From: Bathynomus jamesi
Taxonomy: Eukaryota > Arthropoda > Malacostraca > Isopoda > Cirolanidae
Direction: 5' to 3'
DNA length: 64,000 bases
Assembly (NCBI GenBank): GCA_023014485.1
Contig: JAJOZX010000090.1
Location: forward strand, 1,316,001-1,380,000
Shown here: piece after piece, positions 22,543 to 33,949 of the stretch
How the letters are laid out: each line of letters opens with the position of its first letter
Numbering within the stretch: position 1 is the stretch's first letter
Position numbers and translations under genes: made by a program
The notes under the pieces: model-generated
What the model was told of the DNA's origin: nothing
The model's input: only the letters and a program-made list of their open reading frames with translations
Database searches by the model: none

Positions 22543-22645
22543 GTTAAGGTAAGATATGATTTGTAAAGTGTATTAAAGTCCCATACTATCACTCATCACT
22601 ACTTATATACTTAGAGATAAAAATACCTGTGTTGTGCACCCCACA

Positions 22646-22660
22646 ACAAGTGGGGAGGAG
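22646..22660 (+). promoter_or_regulatory. Polypurine tract
   Basis: AAGTGGGGAGGAG lies directly before the 3' LTR start at 22661, the position and composition expected for plus-strand priming. Confidence 0.8.
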
Positions 22661-24249
22661 TGAGATGGTATGGTTAACTAAAAATGTTTTTCTTCTCTTT
22701 TTAATTGATAATAACAGATTTGAAATTCTCTCAATATAGAGAATGTTAAAAACTGAGGCAATCATATGCCTCAGTATAAAAGCTTTGAAACTCTCTCAGT
22801 ATAGAGAACAAGAAGCAGCTTGAGGCAATCATATGTCCATTTCAAGAGACGGGAAAGCATCTCACTTCTCCTTGATGGTGTGGTAGGTGATCCAGTCTTG
22901 TTTTTACCATTGGTGTTTTGTATTGCTTAACCATTAGCTATAAGAACCATGTCTCACATATTTGGATCACTTAAAATTATCATGTAAATATCATAATCAT
23001 TTCTGAATGCCTGATTTCCTTTATAAAGACCGTGTTGAAAAACCTAACTTCAGTTATCAATATGCATCACAATGGATTTTGAGCTTTCTCAGGCTGTGAA
23101 CTAAATTGTACCTTTAACTGCCTTATGAGCAACATATTAATGCAAATACATATCCCAAAATTTTAGACCATTAATTATCATTGTCAGTTTTGCTCCCTTT
23201 TCTGGCATCATTGCACTCATGGATTCCTGTGAGTCCACTGATGACAGTGCTAGGGGGATAATCTCTAAATGTTGTTGGTTTTTTTCTTTATCAGGGATTT
23301 GTTTTTGGCTGGGACATTTGCTTATTGAAGTGAATTTGGACAAAGCTTTTTCTTCCCCAATGCCTGCACAAATGCTGAAGCCAGTGTTCACATAGTTTTT
23401 TTGTTATAAACATTGCTTTTGTGTGTACTGATTGAGCCAAGAATACATTTAATGATTGTGAGATGAAGTGGAGTTTAAAATGACACATCTGGGACTTATC
23501 AGGTTTATACAATTTGGGTAACACTCATTGACCTTACCCTAGTAACTAATATTCTTTGTTTTTTTTGCATTAGTTATGTAAGTTATTTTTTTTCTGTAAG
23601 TCTTGTCTCCTTTGTGTGGTAATGGGCTGGTGATGGCCAATAATTTAATGGTTTTATTTTATGTTGACATTTTTGTGTGTGGTATGGGACTAATGATGTT
23701 TTCTTTTGTTTTGTAGTATAATTTTTTTTCAAGTGCTTAGTTGGTTCTGAAACACATTGGTGTATGATCAATAAAATTGTTCAGATCTTCTTTAGTTACC
23801 TGTAAAAACTTGCCTGCTGATGCAGTTAACCTTGTAAGTGTTATTATTGTTTCGTTGATTAAATTAAGCAAAGGACATTTTACTTTTCTTAAATCCTCCC
23901 ACCATAAGCCGAAGAGTAAGTCGTTAAAAGAGGCAGACTGGCTATGCTCCAGAGATCTTAAAGGTGAGAACCCAGTTTCAGATTGGTAGGAGCTGCCTAT
24001 CTGACATAATCTCAACCACACTAAAATTGGTAACTTGCTCACCTCATTTCTCTCATTCTTAGCAGTGCAGGTGGTGCTGAAGTCAAAGGATTTTTATTAA
24101 GGCCCTCTGGGTGGTTCTCACTGGCAGCTAAATCTCCCATCTGCAACCAGCCGCAGCTGCCGTGACCCCACTAACAGAGTATCCGGTAGGTGAGTAACGC
24201 AAACGCATCTTTACACAGATACACTTACCGGCATCGCGCCCCCGTTTCA
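22661..24249 (+). repeat. 3' LTR
   Basis: 1,589 bp, TG...CA, followed by GTAC at 24250-24253. See the 5' LTR for the comparison. Confidence 0.93.
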
Positions 24250-24858
24250 GTACTAAAGCCTAGTTTGGGATTTTCATCATTTTTTGCATATTCAGCATAT
24301 AACTCTTTCAAGTTACACAATACGAGTCTTTTTTGTTTCTTCATTTTTTCACCCTCTTTATTTATTGAAAACTTATAATCTTTGATTCCCGGGCATATCC
24401 TACTATATTCATCATTTTCATAAAACTCCCGAATGATTTTTTTTCATTTCAGCTGTGACGACCTTCCCTTTCGTCATGTTTGGAATGTTAGGAAGAATCC
24501 CAAACTGTTTTTGAAGATTGCGGCTCTTACGCACCATATACTTTGTTGCTCCAAAGAAGTCAGCAGTTTTTTCAATGGGATAGGGATACAATGATAGTAT
24601 TTGTAACCTAAGATTGCGATCGTTACTTGCTTGAAATTTCTCCTTTAATTCTTCCATAACCTTTTGATACCTGAAATAAAGTGTATTTGACATTGAGTTT
24701 AATTAGTATATTTTTAATTAAACTTTTCATAAAATATATGTATATGTATTATATTGTCCGATTATAAAAATGTAAACGGATAAAACTTAATTTAGTATAT
24801 ACTTCGATGACTGTATTAAATTTAATTTAAAATGTCAAATTTCAATAACTATGTCCGA

Positions 24859-25196
24859 TAGGCCGGGCTGAAACTATAATTTTTGTTTGATTTTAATTTA
24901 TCAGTGACTAACAGTTGGCTTTTGATATAAAAATAAGATTCCTGAAAAAAATAATTGGTGGCCACCAACGTGTGTCCGGCCACCCCCGTTTTTGTAAGAA
25001 CATCTAATGCCGCACTAGCAAAATCAGAAAAATGGCAATATCTCTTCTTCTGAACATGCTAGAGAGAGGGTTTGCATACCAAAGATGCAGAATTTGATTT
25101 AGAACAAATTTTTAAGAGTGGTATGTTTTCATAAAACCTTTAGTTTTTGAGTTATTTTAGAAAAACTAATTTTTTGGGCCCATAGACCCCCTTTCG
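24859..25196 (+). repeat. Left inverted end of C1
   Basis: It pairs with 31518-31859 over its full length with scattered mismatches. Conserved stretches include GGTGGCCACCAA, GCCGCACTAGCAAAATCAG and GGGCCCATAGACCCCC. Confidence 0.8.
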
Positions 25197-28100
25197 ACTG
25201 AATGTCAACACAATAAAACATTCTCAAGCTGCAAATTGACATGTATTAGTGGTTTTCAATCAGCAATCAAAATCAATCAAAATCAGCCATTTTAAATTCA
25301 TTGAAAATGCTTTTTGACATTCCAAAACACCAAACATTAAATTATACAATTAACAAATTGTCATTTTGTCATATTTTAGCATGATAAATAATAATCTAGA
25401 ACTTAAAATATTTTTTAGACACAAAATCTTTCATTAATTTACGTGATCTAATTTTGTTTCTAATAAGACCATCTCTACGCTCATGACCTACAACAGCCAA
25501 GGATGCTTCAGTGACAAGCTTGATGTGCCTTTCAACATTCTGACTGTGGCACTCGTGATCCAGTTTCAATGCGGTATTAATGATATCACGCAGTTCATCA
25601 TTACTGAATTCTTTTAATACAGGTGGAACAGTTTCCCATTGGGACATAGCAGACAGCTTGTGGTATGCAGAAGCTTTGAAATTGATGATTGGCTTTCTAA
25701 AGACCCTAACATTCTCATCTATAGCAGGATATTCATCAGTACCACCTTCATGATCCTCTTCATTCTCATCATCACTTTCAATTATTCCACCTGCAAAATC
25801 ATTGCTACTACCAGATTCATCATCAAAATCCTCTATAACTCCCCTCAGACACAGAACTTTATTGACAGCACACCTCCTCACCTTTTCATCTTCATCAGCC
25901 AGCATTCCAACTAAAATATTTTCACCATGAGCAAAATAGCTGTTATTGTTTAATACGTCATAACAATTTCTCTAATTTTCCTGTCAGGGAATTTATTTAC
26001 TCTTTGGATCATATTGAATAGGTTTTCTTGACCCATCACTTAGCCTCTTATTAGCCTTGATATTGAACCAACTGTGAAAGTATACTTTGATGATGAATTC
26101 TACTATGATTTTGAGGTTCTTACTGGGTCTTTTTTTGTGAAACATAAAGCGAAGAATTCTACAGGCTAAGGTGAGTCATCGAGAGTGATTTAGCAGGCCA
26201 ACTTCTAAGAGTGCAAGGTCTTCATCCACTTCACCAGTAATAATTGCCCAGCAGATGCAGTATCCATAGTATGGTCTGTTGATAAATTATTGACCACCTC
26301 ATTTGGTAGAAGCACAAATGCAGGATAAGGTATAGATTTGAAGTCCACAACATTCCATTCTGACACATCCCCATTGAGCTGAGAACCAATAGGGCCAGAA
26401 AATTTGTCTGGACTTTTTGCTGTCCCATCTAAGTTATGAAGATGTGTCTAAGTGGCAATTCATTTAGATGCAGAAGACAAATATCCACTGAAGAGGCTGC
26501 CCTAAAAACATTTCCAAATATCTGATTGACCCATGCATATGTCCTGTGTTAGTATTTGTCCCATCTGCTTTAACTAAGTTTAATTTGGCCTCAAGTTCTG
26601 TCCCTTTAATGATCTTATAAATGCCATGAGCAATGTCAATGCCTTTGCCACTCTCCGGGGTAAAATGGTCGAGGTAGAAATCATCTGAAAATAAATATCT
26701 GAAAATAAATGTAATTAATTTTACAATTAAATAAAAATGAAAAAGGAAGGAATAAAGTTAACTGGACAGTTGTCACTTAAAAAGAAAATTTTTTAAGTAA
26801 TTGAAATATTACTTTATAGTACAGTAATATAACAGCATAACGCCTATAACTGTATGACAATCATTTCCATTTACCTGGCTCTCCAGTAATGATAATGTTC
26901 CTCTAGGATTGTGGATGTATAATACTTTTCATTTACTTTGTTAACAGCAAGTGTAACATCCTTTCTACCGTCAAAGCCAATGCCAGTCACTTTTTCAAAT
27001 ATCACTTCTTCCTTCCAGCTCTCAATTTAGCTCTCTCCCTTCTCAACTTGTTTCTGAAAAGTATTTCAAAAATATTGGCCATGCATTACTGCATTAGCAT
27101 TATACAAATATACAAAATACAAATGTCAGTGTCCTGTTTGAAACTAATTAATATAAATACAATAGAAATTTTGACGCAATTAAAAATAATAGTAAATCTG
27201 GTGATTTAGAACTTATAGCAGAAGCTAAGAAATGTAATATGATCTAGAGTGATTAAAAACATACTTATCAATAACATTTTGTATGTTATCTGGGGTGATT
27301 ACTCCAAAGTCCACCAATGTAGCAGAACCAATAGCCGCTCCTGCTCTATCACTTGCTTGATATCTGTTAGGATATTTAAAGTAGATTTACATATCTATTG
27401 TCAATGAATAATTTATTGGTAATCTCAATCTCTTAGTCACAATGATTTCACTTTAAGCTGTATTAAAAGATTTAACTTTCAGTACTATACCTGTCACATG
27501 CTTCAGCTAATGAGTGTAATCTAGTTCTGTTCTGTAATGTTGAGACTTCTGGAACATAGTCTGCATCAAATGAATCATTAAAACTGTCGCTATCTGTCAA
27601 CTCAGGAATGTCCATAGGTTCAGGAGGATGAGGAGGAGGAACTGATTCTTTTGCTTTTTGAGATTGAATAACCTGTGATTTGAATTTTAAGTCAGTGGCT
27701 GTTTCTGGGACTTCTTTCAGGGTACAGTAACCATGCCTAGTTGTTTTCTGGTACAAAATGATTATATTCATTACACTATAATGTATCTTTTATCTATGGG
27801 TCGCTATATGTAAATTGAAATTCTTACAAAAATGAGAAAATACTAAAATATTACTTATCATTATCATCATTAATAGTGTATTATTGATATTACTAACTTA
27901 TTAAATGCACTTTAAAAATTGTAGCAAATTATTAATAATTGATAATTAATTAATATTAATTAATAATTTACAACTTGAAATTCAATCAACAGACCTACCT
28001 CATAAAACTGGTAATCAGATTTAGTCATTTTTAGTAAGTGCTTTTTCTCTGTATCTGCCAACATTTTGTGATCATGTTGATATATGTCAAATAAAACATT

Positions 28101-28214
28101 TACAGTTTTCAGAAAATCATCCAGATCTTGATGATATTTAGGTCCCCTTTTCTTTTTGTCATACTTCAGAAGGCGGTTGAATTCCTTTATTTGGGTTTTC
28201 AGTCGGCTCTGTAT

Positions 28215-31015
28215 TAGGGATGTGCCGGATAACAGCTATTATCCAGTATCCTGTATCCGGCAGGATAGCCGGATATTTATGATAGTCTTTTTTGTAATGG
28301 GAATACCATCTGGGCCCGCCCCTTTCCAATCTTAGCTTGCATAGTCTTTAGCTAGCAAAAGTTGAATATAGTTGTACAAAAATCTAAATTAAATAATTGA
28401 TAAATAAGCATGTACCACTACTAGTATGTAACTACATTAACACTGCTAAAAAGGCAAAATGTTTGGTCCAGCTAAAAGTGTGATGCATAGCTAAGATCCC
28501 AGCTTCCCTTACTTTTTAATTTTTATTTATATTGCAAATTACAATATGAAAAAATATGAATTAGCGAAACCTTTTATTAAGATTTGAGATATAAAAATAA
28601 AACATAGCCTAATCAAATATACCAGTAAGGTAAGTGAAATTATTAAAATAGCAAAACTTAAAAAGTAAAAAACTCACATTAAACAATAAAAATTAATACT
28701 ATGTTTCAAGACACTAGATTCACAAGTTTAAATCAAATTTTCGGCCATTGTGATAGATAAAAAGAAGCATCTCCCCTCGCTTTGGTAGCAAAGTAGTTCT
28801 TTTTTCTTCAAAAATATTTCCGTATTCGGAAAACATTCTTTCTGAGAAAACTGAAGATGCTGGTGTCACTAGCCATTTTAGAGCAATTTTCTTGAGAAAT
28901 GGAAAGGATTCTTCATTTTTCCAAATTTCAAGTGGAGATAGTCATCTGTCTGATATGGTTTTTTTTGCATATTGCTCAATTTCCTCTGCTATTTCTGTGA
29001 ATGAAGCCATCTTGCGGCTTTTTTTAACTTTTTCTCACCAGGTATCTTTTCTGAATTTCTTGTGTTAGTTCCCTGAAACAAGCAGAGAGTGGATCATCAT
29101 CAAACTTTGCCTTTTTTCTTCCTGTTGAGGAGGAAGAAGAATTAGAATCGTCACTGCTGTGAGCCTGTTCTTCAAAATATTTATCTCTAATTTTCTCTAG
29201 GTTGTTTATTTCATTTATTTCTTCAATTAACCATGTCTTAATATTTTCCTTTTGTTGATCTTTGAAAAACAAAAATTTAAATCGTGCATCAATGACAGTT
29301 GCTAGAGCATACTTCCGATTTGTTAAGACATTTAGACACTTTCTTTTTTCATTGCTTTCATTGGCAAAAAATTGTGACCGCAATGACTTCAACAGTTCAT
29401 CTTTTGTAGTTTGGACTCCTTGATCATCCTGGCCAATTTTTGAAAGAAACCTTTCAAGCGCGCACATGTTTGGGATAACAGTAGAGAGTAAACTATATTC
29501 TGTACTCATTTCTTGGGTGAGTTTAAAAATGGCTGTAAAAGCTTTAAAAGATTTTCAATCAAGTGCCACTCATTAGATGAAATAACAAGTATTCACTATG
29601 ATCAGCAAGGTATATTTGAACTGATTTTTTCAACTTAACCATACTTTCTAGCATCAAATAAGATGAGTTCCAGCGCGTTAAAAATCTTGTACCAATAGAA
29701 GAGGAACATGACCCTGTGTGTTTGGAGAGCTTTAAAGTCAGAAGTAGCCAGTGGGGAGTGGTTAAAATGTGTCACTAAACGTCGACACTTTGCCAAAAGA
29801 TCTTTTATAGATCGTTGAGCCATTAATGCATCATTAACCACTAGCTGTAGCAAATGAATTGAACAGTGAACAGAAGGTATTTCCGCAAGGTCACATCCCA
29901 AAGCTATGTTAGAAGCTCCATCTCTGACCAATATATTACGCCTTGATCTGTCAATATTCCATGATTGCCACATAGATTGCAATTTATCCACTATATTAAT
30001 GCCTGTATGCAATCCTGAAAAATGAGCTGAATGCAATACTGCATTACAATGACTATAGTCATTCATGATCCAATGACCTGACAAGGAAATGAATGATTCA
30101 TTTGAAGAAGAGCAGGTCCAAATATCGGAAGTGAAGCTAATGTATTTCCCTTCTTTCAATTTATTCATAACAATTTCTTTGAGTTCTTCATAGATTTTGG
30201 GTATGACTTTTTCTGAAAAATATGTTCGATTTGGTAGCAAATACCTTGGCTGTACGTGGGCCATCAGTCCTATAAAGCCATCTTGTTCAACTAAACTAAA
30301 AGGATGGTTGTCCAATGCCATCATTAATCCTATCTTTTTATGTAAAGCTTGAGCTTTTGAGTCATTTATATCCCATATTTTCTTAAAGGAAAAACTTTCT
30401 TCTAATGTGAGTTGCTTTTCCATGGCAACTAATTTTTTCTCCTTCGGAGCCATTGAGGTGGTCACTATAGGTTGATTTTGATTTTCAGATGATTTGTTAA
30501 GTTGAGACACTTCTTTATATTCTTTTGAATGCAGCATCTTTGCATGATTGTGCAAAGGTTTTGTGCTATAGCACCTAGCACCCAATTTCTCTGATCCCCT
30601 TTTAATCTGTTTGGAACATAGGGAGCAAATAGCTATCATTGGATTAGTCTCATGTATTGTAAATATTTTCCAAATAAAACTAGCCATTTTAGGGGGTAAA
30701 TAATGTTAAAATATTGCTGTAAGCCTGTAACTAATACTAACTAGCTGCTATATGATTTAGGCAATGAAACAATCCTGAAAAGGATAAAATATAGGCAATT
30801 AGTAAAGTTATTGAAAGATAGCTATAATTTACATCAAATAGTGATTAAAATTTGATAGTATAGTCAATTAGTCAAGTAATAGCTAAATAATAATATATAA
30901 AAAATTATGAATTATTTGAATGATATTATCCGGTATCCGGCCAGATATTTTTTTTGATTATCCGGCTATCTGGTATCCAGCCGGATAGTAAAAAATACTA
31001 TCCGGCACACCCCTA
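28215..31015 (-). mobile_element. hAT element copy 1, 8-bp duplication CTCTGTAT
   Basis: The ends read TAGGGATGTGCCGGATA (left) and, on the other strand, TAGGGGTGTGCCGGATAG (right). They are flanked by CTCTGTAT at 28207-28214 and 31016-31023, an exact 8-bp duplication. Subterminal regions are rich in TATCCGG/CCGGATA repeats, which probably bind the transposase. Length 2,801 bp. It interrupts the C1 gene, whose frame continues in phase across a single duplication copy. Confidence 0.95.
28750..30687 (-). pseudogene. hAT transposase (BED-finger type), copy 1
   Basis: Starts MASFIWKIFTIHETNP at 30687. A BED-type zinc finger (CSLCSKQIK ... H ... H) covers the first ~60 residues. The RNase H core includes FTSDIWTC (first Asp), ILVRDGASNIALGCDL (second Asp) and VHCSIHLLQLVVNDAL (the C-x2-H motif). 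The frame is lost at 29635, resumes at 29509 (MSTEYSLLSTVIPN) and breaks again at 29024. The C-terminal dimerisation domain (WLVTPASSVFSERMFS-like, ~28860) follows in another frame. Copy 2 at 37286 shows where the missing stretches should be. Gene length fits a hAT transposase of about 650 residues. Inactive as written, but the ends are intact. Confidence 0.9.
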
Positions 31016-31517
31016 CTCTGTATGGCATTTACTGATATTGGATAAACATTATATGTGACCCACAATTTATGCAATTCCTCAGAAGTAGCTCTCAGTACAG
31101 CATCTGTTTTATAGTCTCCGAAACACAAACACCTTTCAATAACTTGCTTCAACGTAGGCAATTTCCCTAAAGGAAACTGTTCTGCTGGCATAAAACGTAC
31201 ATCACCAAGTACTTTAGCAACTGTTTTCCTTGTAGAAGTCATACTTTATATTGCAAATGTTGAATTCAGTGACAAATTGCAGTTGGAAACTTATAACAAA
31301 GGCACCTGAAAAAAAAAAAAAGTTTTCAATTTATTACGTTTAAAAAAAGTTCATGAAGCAGCCCCACCCTCTATCTTTAATCAAGCATAATGGATGCAAG
31401 ATAACAAGGAAAAGTCATATCATGTGATCACTATGTCCATGTCAACATCCTTTTAGGGCAATGTTAGTAATCAAAAAGCCAAATCATGCTTATTTTAGAA
31501 TTTCTTTTGTCACTAAG

Positions 31518-31859
31518 GTCCATCAAAAGGGGGTCTATGGGCCCCAAAAATTAGTTTTTCTAAAATAACTCAAAAACTAAAGGTTTTATGAAAAAATACA
31601 ACTCTAAGTAATTTGTTCTAAATCAAATTCTGCATCTTTTGGTATGCAAACCATCTCTCTAGCATGTTCAGAAGAAGAGATATTGCCATTTTCTTGATTT
31701 TGCTAGTGCGGCATTAGATGTTTTTACAAAAATGGGGGTGGCCAGACACACATTGGTGGCCACCAATTATTTTTTTCAGGAATCTTATTTTTATATCAAA
31801 AGCCAACTGTTAATGACTGATTAATTCTATCTTGAGTTTCAGCCCGGCCTAAAATTTAT
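31518..31859 (-). repeat. Right inverted end of C1
   Basis: Reverse-complement partner of 24859-25196. It starts at GGGGGTCTATGGGCCCC and ends with GTTTCAGCCCGGCCTA plus a few unmatched bases. Confidence 0.75.
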
Positions 31860-32580
31860 TGTCCGAAAAGTAGTCTTGCCTCTCTAAATCATCTTCCAAA
31901 ACTTTTTTTGGACAGACCAGCTTCAGAATAGTCAATAGGAGCCCCATAAGCAGCTTCAAAACTTCATTTAACCCTTTCTGTTGTCGATCTGAATTTCGTA
32001 GAAGCCTTTATCTGTTTTTGTCCCGGCTTCAATCCAGCTGTAAAACAAATTCATAAATTTAGGTTGCGTAAAATAATCAAATATCAAATATTTTGTATAT
32101 ATGTATTCAAGTGCTGATGCTAATATTTAAAAACAGAAAACTACAAATTTGGCATTAAGAAACAAATGTCCTGAACAGTCTCTACTGTTTTATTACCTGT
32201 TTTAATAGGGCTTTCATCAAATAAAGGTAAAATATTGTCGCTGAGCAAATCTTTATTCAATTGCCTGTCTTGAATGACAAATTCTTCCAATGGTGGTGGA
32301 TTCGTGGAATCGCTACTGCTTCGCTCCATACATTCGTTAAGTATGTCTGGCTCAGGTATTGGTGCAGGTTCCGGCTCTCTGGATGAATGTTGAACATGTT
32401 CTAATACAATTGGCTTCTTTTTAATTGTGACACAGCAATTGCTGCATAGTAATTGATTTTCTTCCAAAATTCCATAGCTTGCACAGCTGCCATGGCAGAG
32501 TTTACTTTTTTGATGTTACAGAAAATTCTTCTTGAGTGTTTTTCCATAGGATCGCAACAACATTTTGTGTTTTGAGGCAT

Positions 32581-33910
32581 TTTAAGGGTTAGGTAAATTT
32601 ACATATACTAGAAAATTAGGTATATACTGAAAATCTGGAAAGAAAGCAAAAAATTATTAAAATTTGGAGGATTTTTTTTTAGTCATTTTTTTCATAATAA
32701 TTGTCGATAAGCTGACTTTTTATTACTTATTGTGGTGTACATACATCAAATAAACATTTTTTATTCCTCGTCTTTTTTTCGAAAAATGATATCTTCGCTG
32801 ACAAAAAAAAAAAAAAAACTTTTTCCAAAAAATCATAATTTTATTTTTGTTACCCTAAAAAAATTATACATATTTAGAAACTACAGTTAATTTTACATAT
32901 TTTATCATTTAAGACTTACTACACTACCACAATTAGGAGCCGAGATATTTACATTTGAAAATTATTGGTTTTTTCATTTGACCAAAATTTGGTCAAGCCA
33001 TAAAATTTGACCAACTTGACCAATTTTCAAAAAAATTCAGAAATTTATAATTTGGACCTAAACCAACCCTCACACCAAGTTTCATGAATTTTGAAGAGGT
33101 TACCGTGTACTTCATTTGTCTATTTCTCGTAGAATTACCCAAAACATAAATAGAAAAATACAAAACATGTTTATTTTTGTAAAAGTGATGCAGGGGGAAA
33201 AGGAATACTAAGTACCAAAATTTGCAATCAATGCATGTGCTGAACATGTTACATCATAGCAGACATCAGGGATTTCCACATGCACCAGTACTGATGAACA
33301 CATCACACAATTGAAAGTAGTGCTACTTTTGAGAGTAAATAACTGAAAAACTAAGAATTTGCATAAGAAACGGCTGTTATATTTGGAATCAGTATAAAAC
33401 ACTGATTATTTAGCTATATGATATGCAAATAGTTGAAGGCTCACACAGGGGTAAATTGAATATTAACCAATATATACTTTTTCAGTCAGAGTATAGGCCT
33501 AGTCCTCCCCTGATTTATGAATGAGTTATGTTCCTGAAAACCTGTTTGTAAATAAAAAATTCATAAATTGAACCCTATTTTCCCATTGACTCCCATTATA
33601 AAAGTTGAGATAAGTTCCTACGAACAAAAACCACTTCCCGTGTCTTAAAATGCTACAAAAAGCATGTTTTTGATCACAGTGTTTACAGTAAACAATGTTT
33701 TTAGATCTCTACAATAATAAATACATATGAAATATGAATAATAAATGCAGTTAAGTAAAATTTTATAGTGGGTACGGTACTGATGATAGTGATGAATAAC
33801 AATTCTGTGCATTTTCTCCTTCGGATTAAGTATACTGTAGAATAACAAGTGTACAGCATTATTGTACTGTAATGATTAATGTTGCTTCCAACCATTAATG
33901 ACAGACCATT
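32581..33910. other. Non-coding upstream region of family B copy 2
   Basis: AT-rich DNA with a poly-A run at ~32802. A local inverted motif built on TTTGACCAAAATTTGGTCAA is at ~32978-32997 and related TTGACCAA words lie at 33007-33022. No gene recognised; a few short frames look random. Confidence 0.45.
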
Positions 33911-33914
33911 TGCA

Positions 33915-33946
33915 ACAGTAAAGACAAAATATTTTGTCTTTACTGT
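33915..33946. repeat. Perfect 32-bp palindrome
   Basis: The half-site ACAGTAAAGACAAAAT is followed directly by its exact reverse complement, with no spacer. No other feature explains it. Confidence 0.9.
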
Positions 33947-33949
33947 AGT

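Larger units (their letters stand above)
14029..24249 (+). mobile_element. Ty3/Gypsy LTR retrotransposon with OTU-like domain, 10.2 kb
   Basis: Two long LTRs (14029-15618 and 22661-24249) begin TG and end CA and are flanked by GTAC at 14025-14028 and 24250-24253. Internal order: primer-binding site, gag with zinc knuckles, protease, reverse transcriptase, RNase H, OTU-like domain, integrase, GPY/F-like region and a long uncharacterised tail, then a purine tract. The protease-RT-RNase H-integrase order identifies Ty3/Gypsy. There is no envelope-like gene with membrane segments. It lies inside a family B exon. The LTRs are nearly the same length, so the insertion is young, yet the coding region has at least seven frame breaks. 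Confidence 0.95.
25396..31242 (-). pseudogene. Family C1 transposase-like gene, multi-exon, split by hAT
   Basis: Pieces on the minus strand in order: the N-terminal exon (31242 to the hAT at 31015), resuming at 28206 with RLKTQIKEFNRLLKYDKK and ending at a GTAGGT donor near 28000; 27771-27487 (Pro/acidic linker); ~27365 (GAAIGSATLVDFG); ~27050 (GFDGRKDVTL); ~26690 (FTPESGKGIDIAHGIYK, then KADGTNTNTG near 26550 and LGQPLQWIF); ~26400-26170 (LLPNEVV and NHSRWL); and the last long frame 25905-25396 (AYHKLSAMSQWETVPP, CHSQNVERHIKLVTEAS, RDGLIRNKIRS). I know the family from many invertebrates as uncharacterised. D-x2-T-x-NTG, a following C/H pair and the RW pair resemble the hAT RNase H core (inference). 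Several frame breaks. Confidence 0.65.
24859..31859 (-). mobile_element. Element C1: ~7 kb with ~340-bp inverted ends
   Basis: The left arm (24859-25196) and the right arm (about 31518-31859) are long imperfect inverted repeats starting TAGGCCGGGCTGAAAC. TGTCCGA occurs just outside the left end (24852-24858) and at 31860-31866, suggesting a 7-8 bp duplication, although the right end carries eight to ten extra bases before it. Inside is one multi-exon minus-strand gene (family C1) split by a hAT. The host sequence on both sides is family B copy 2, so C1 inserted into that gene's intron. Ends are approximate. Confidence 0.7.
13160..32580 (-). pseudogene. Family B gene, copy 2, spread over 19 kb by two insertions
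   Basis: Pieces of one minus-strand family B gene lie in the correct order. Exon 1 (32580 to ~32197) starts MPQNTKCCCDP, has a frameshift before LLCSNCCVTIKK and ends at a GTAATA donor. Exon 2 begins ~32037 after TTTTACAG. Exon 3 begins ~24694 after TTATTTCAG (YQKVMEELKEKF), continues through ICPGIKDY and LVLCNLKELY and breaks at the Gypsy element at 24253. It resumes at 14024 with SVCVCTHHQNPKLQ, CMMHRCKRCP, IIQDYAQGFHWEN (~13550), HYFTDGCVAQYKN (~13320) and TSHGKNACDGIGG (~13220), and is lost near 13160 where copy 1 ends. Element C1 occupies the intron between exons 2 and 3. Stops and frameshifts are present even without the insertions. Confidence 0.7.
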
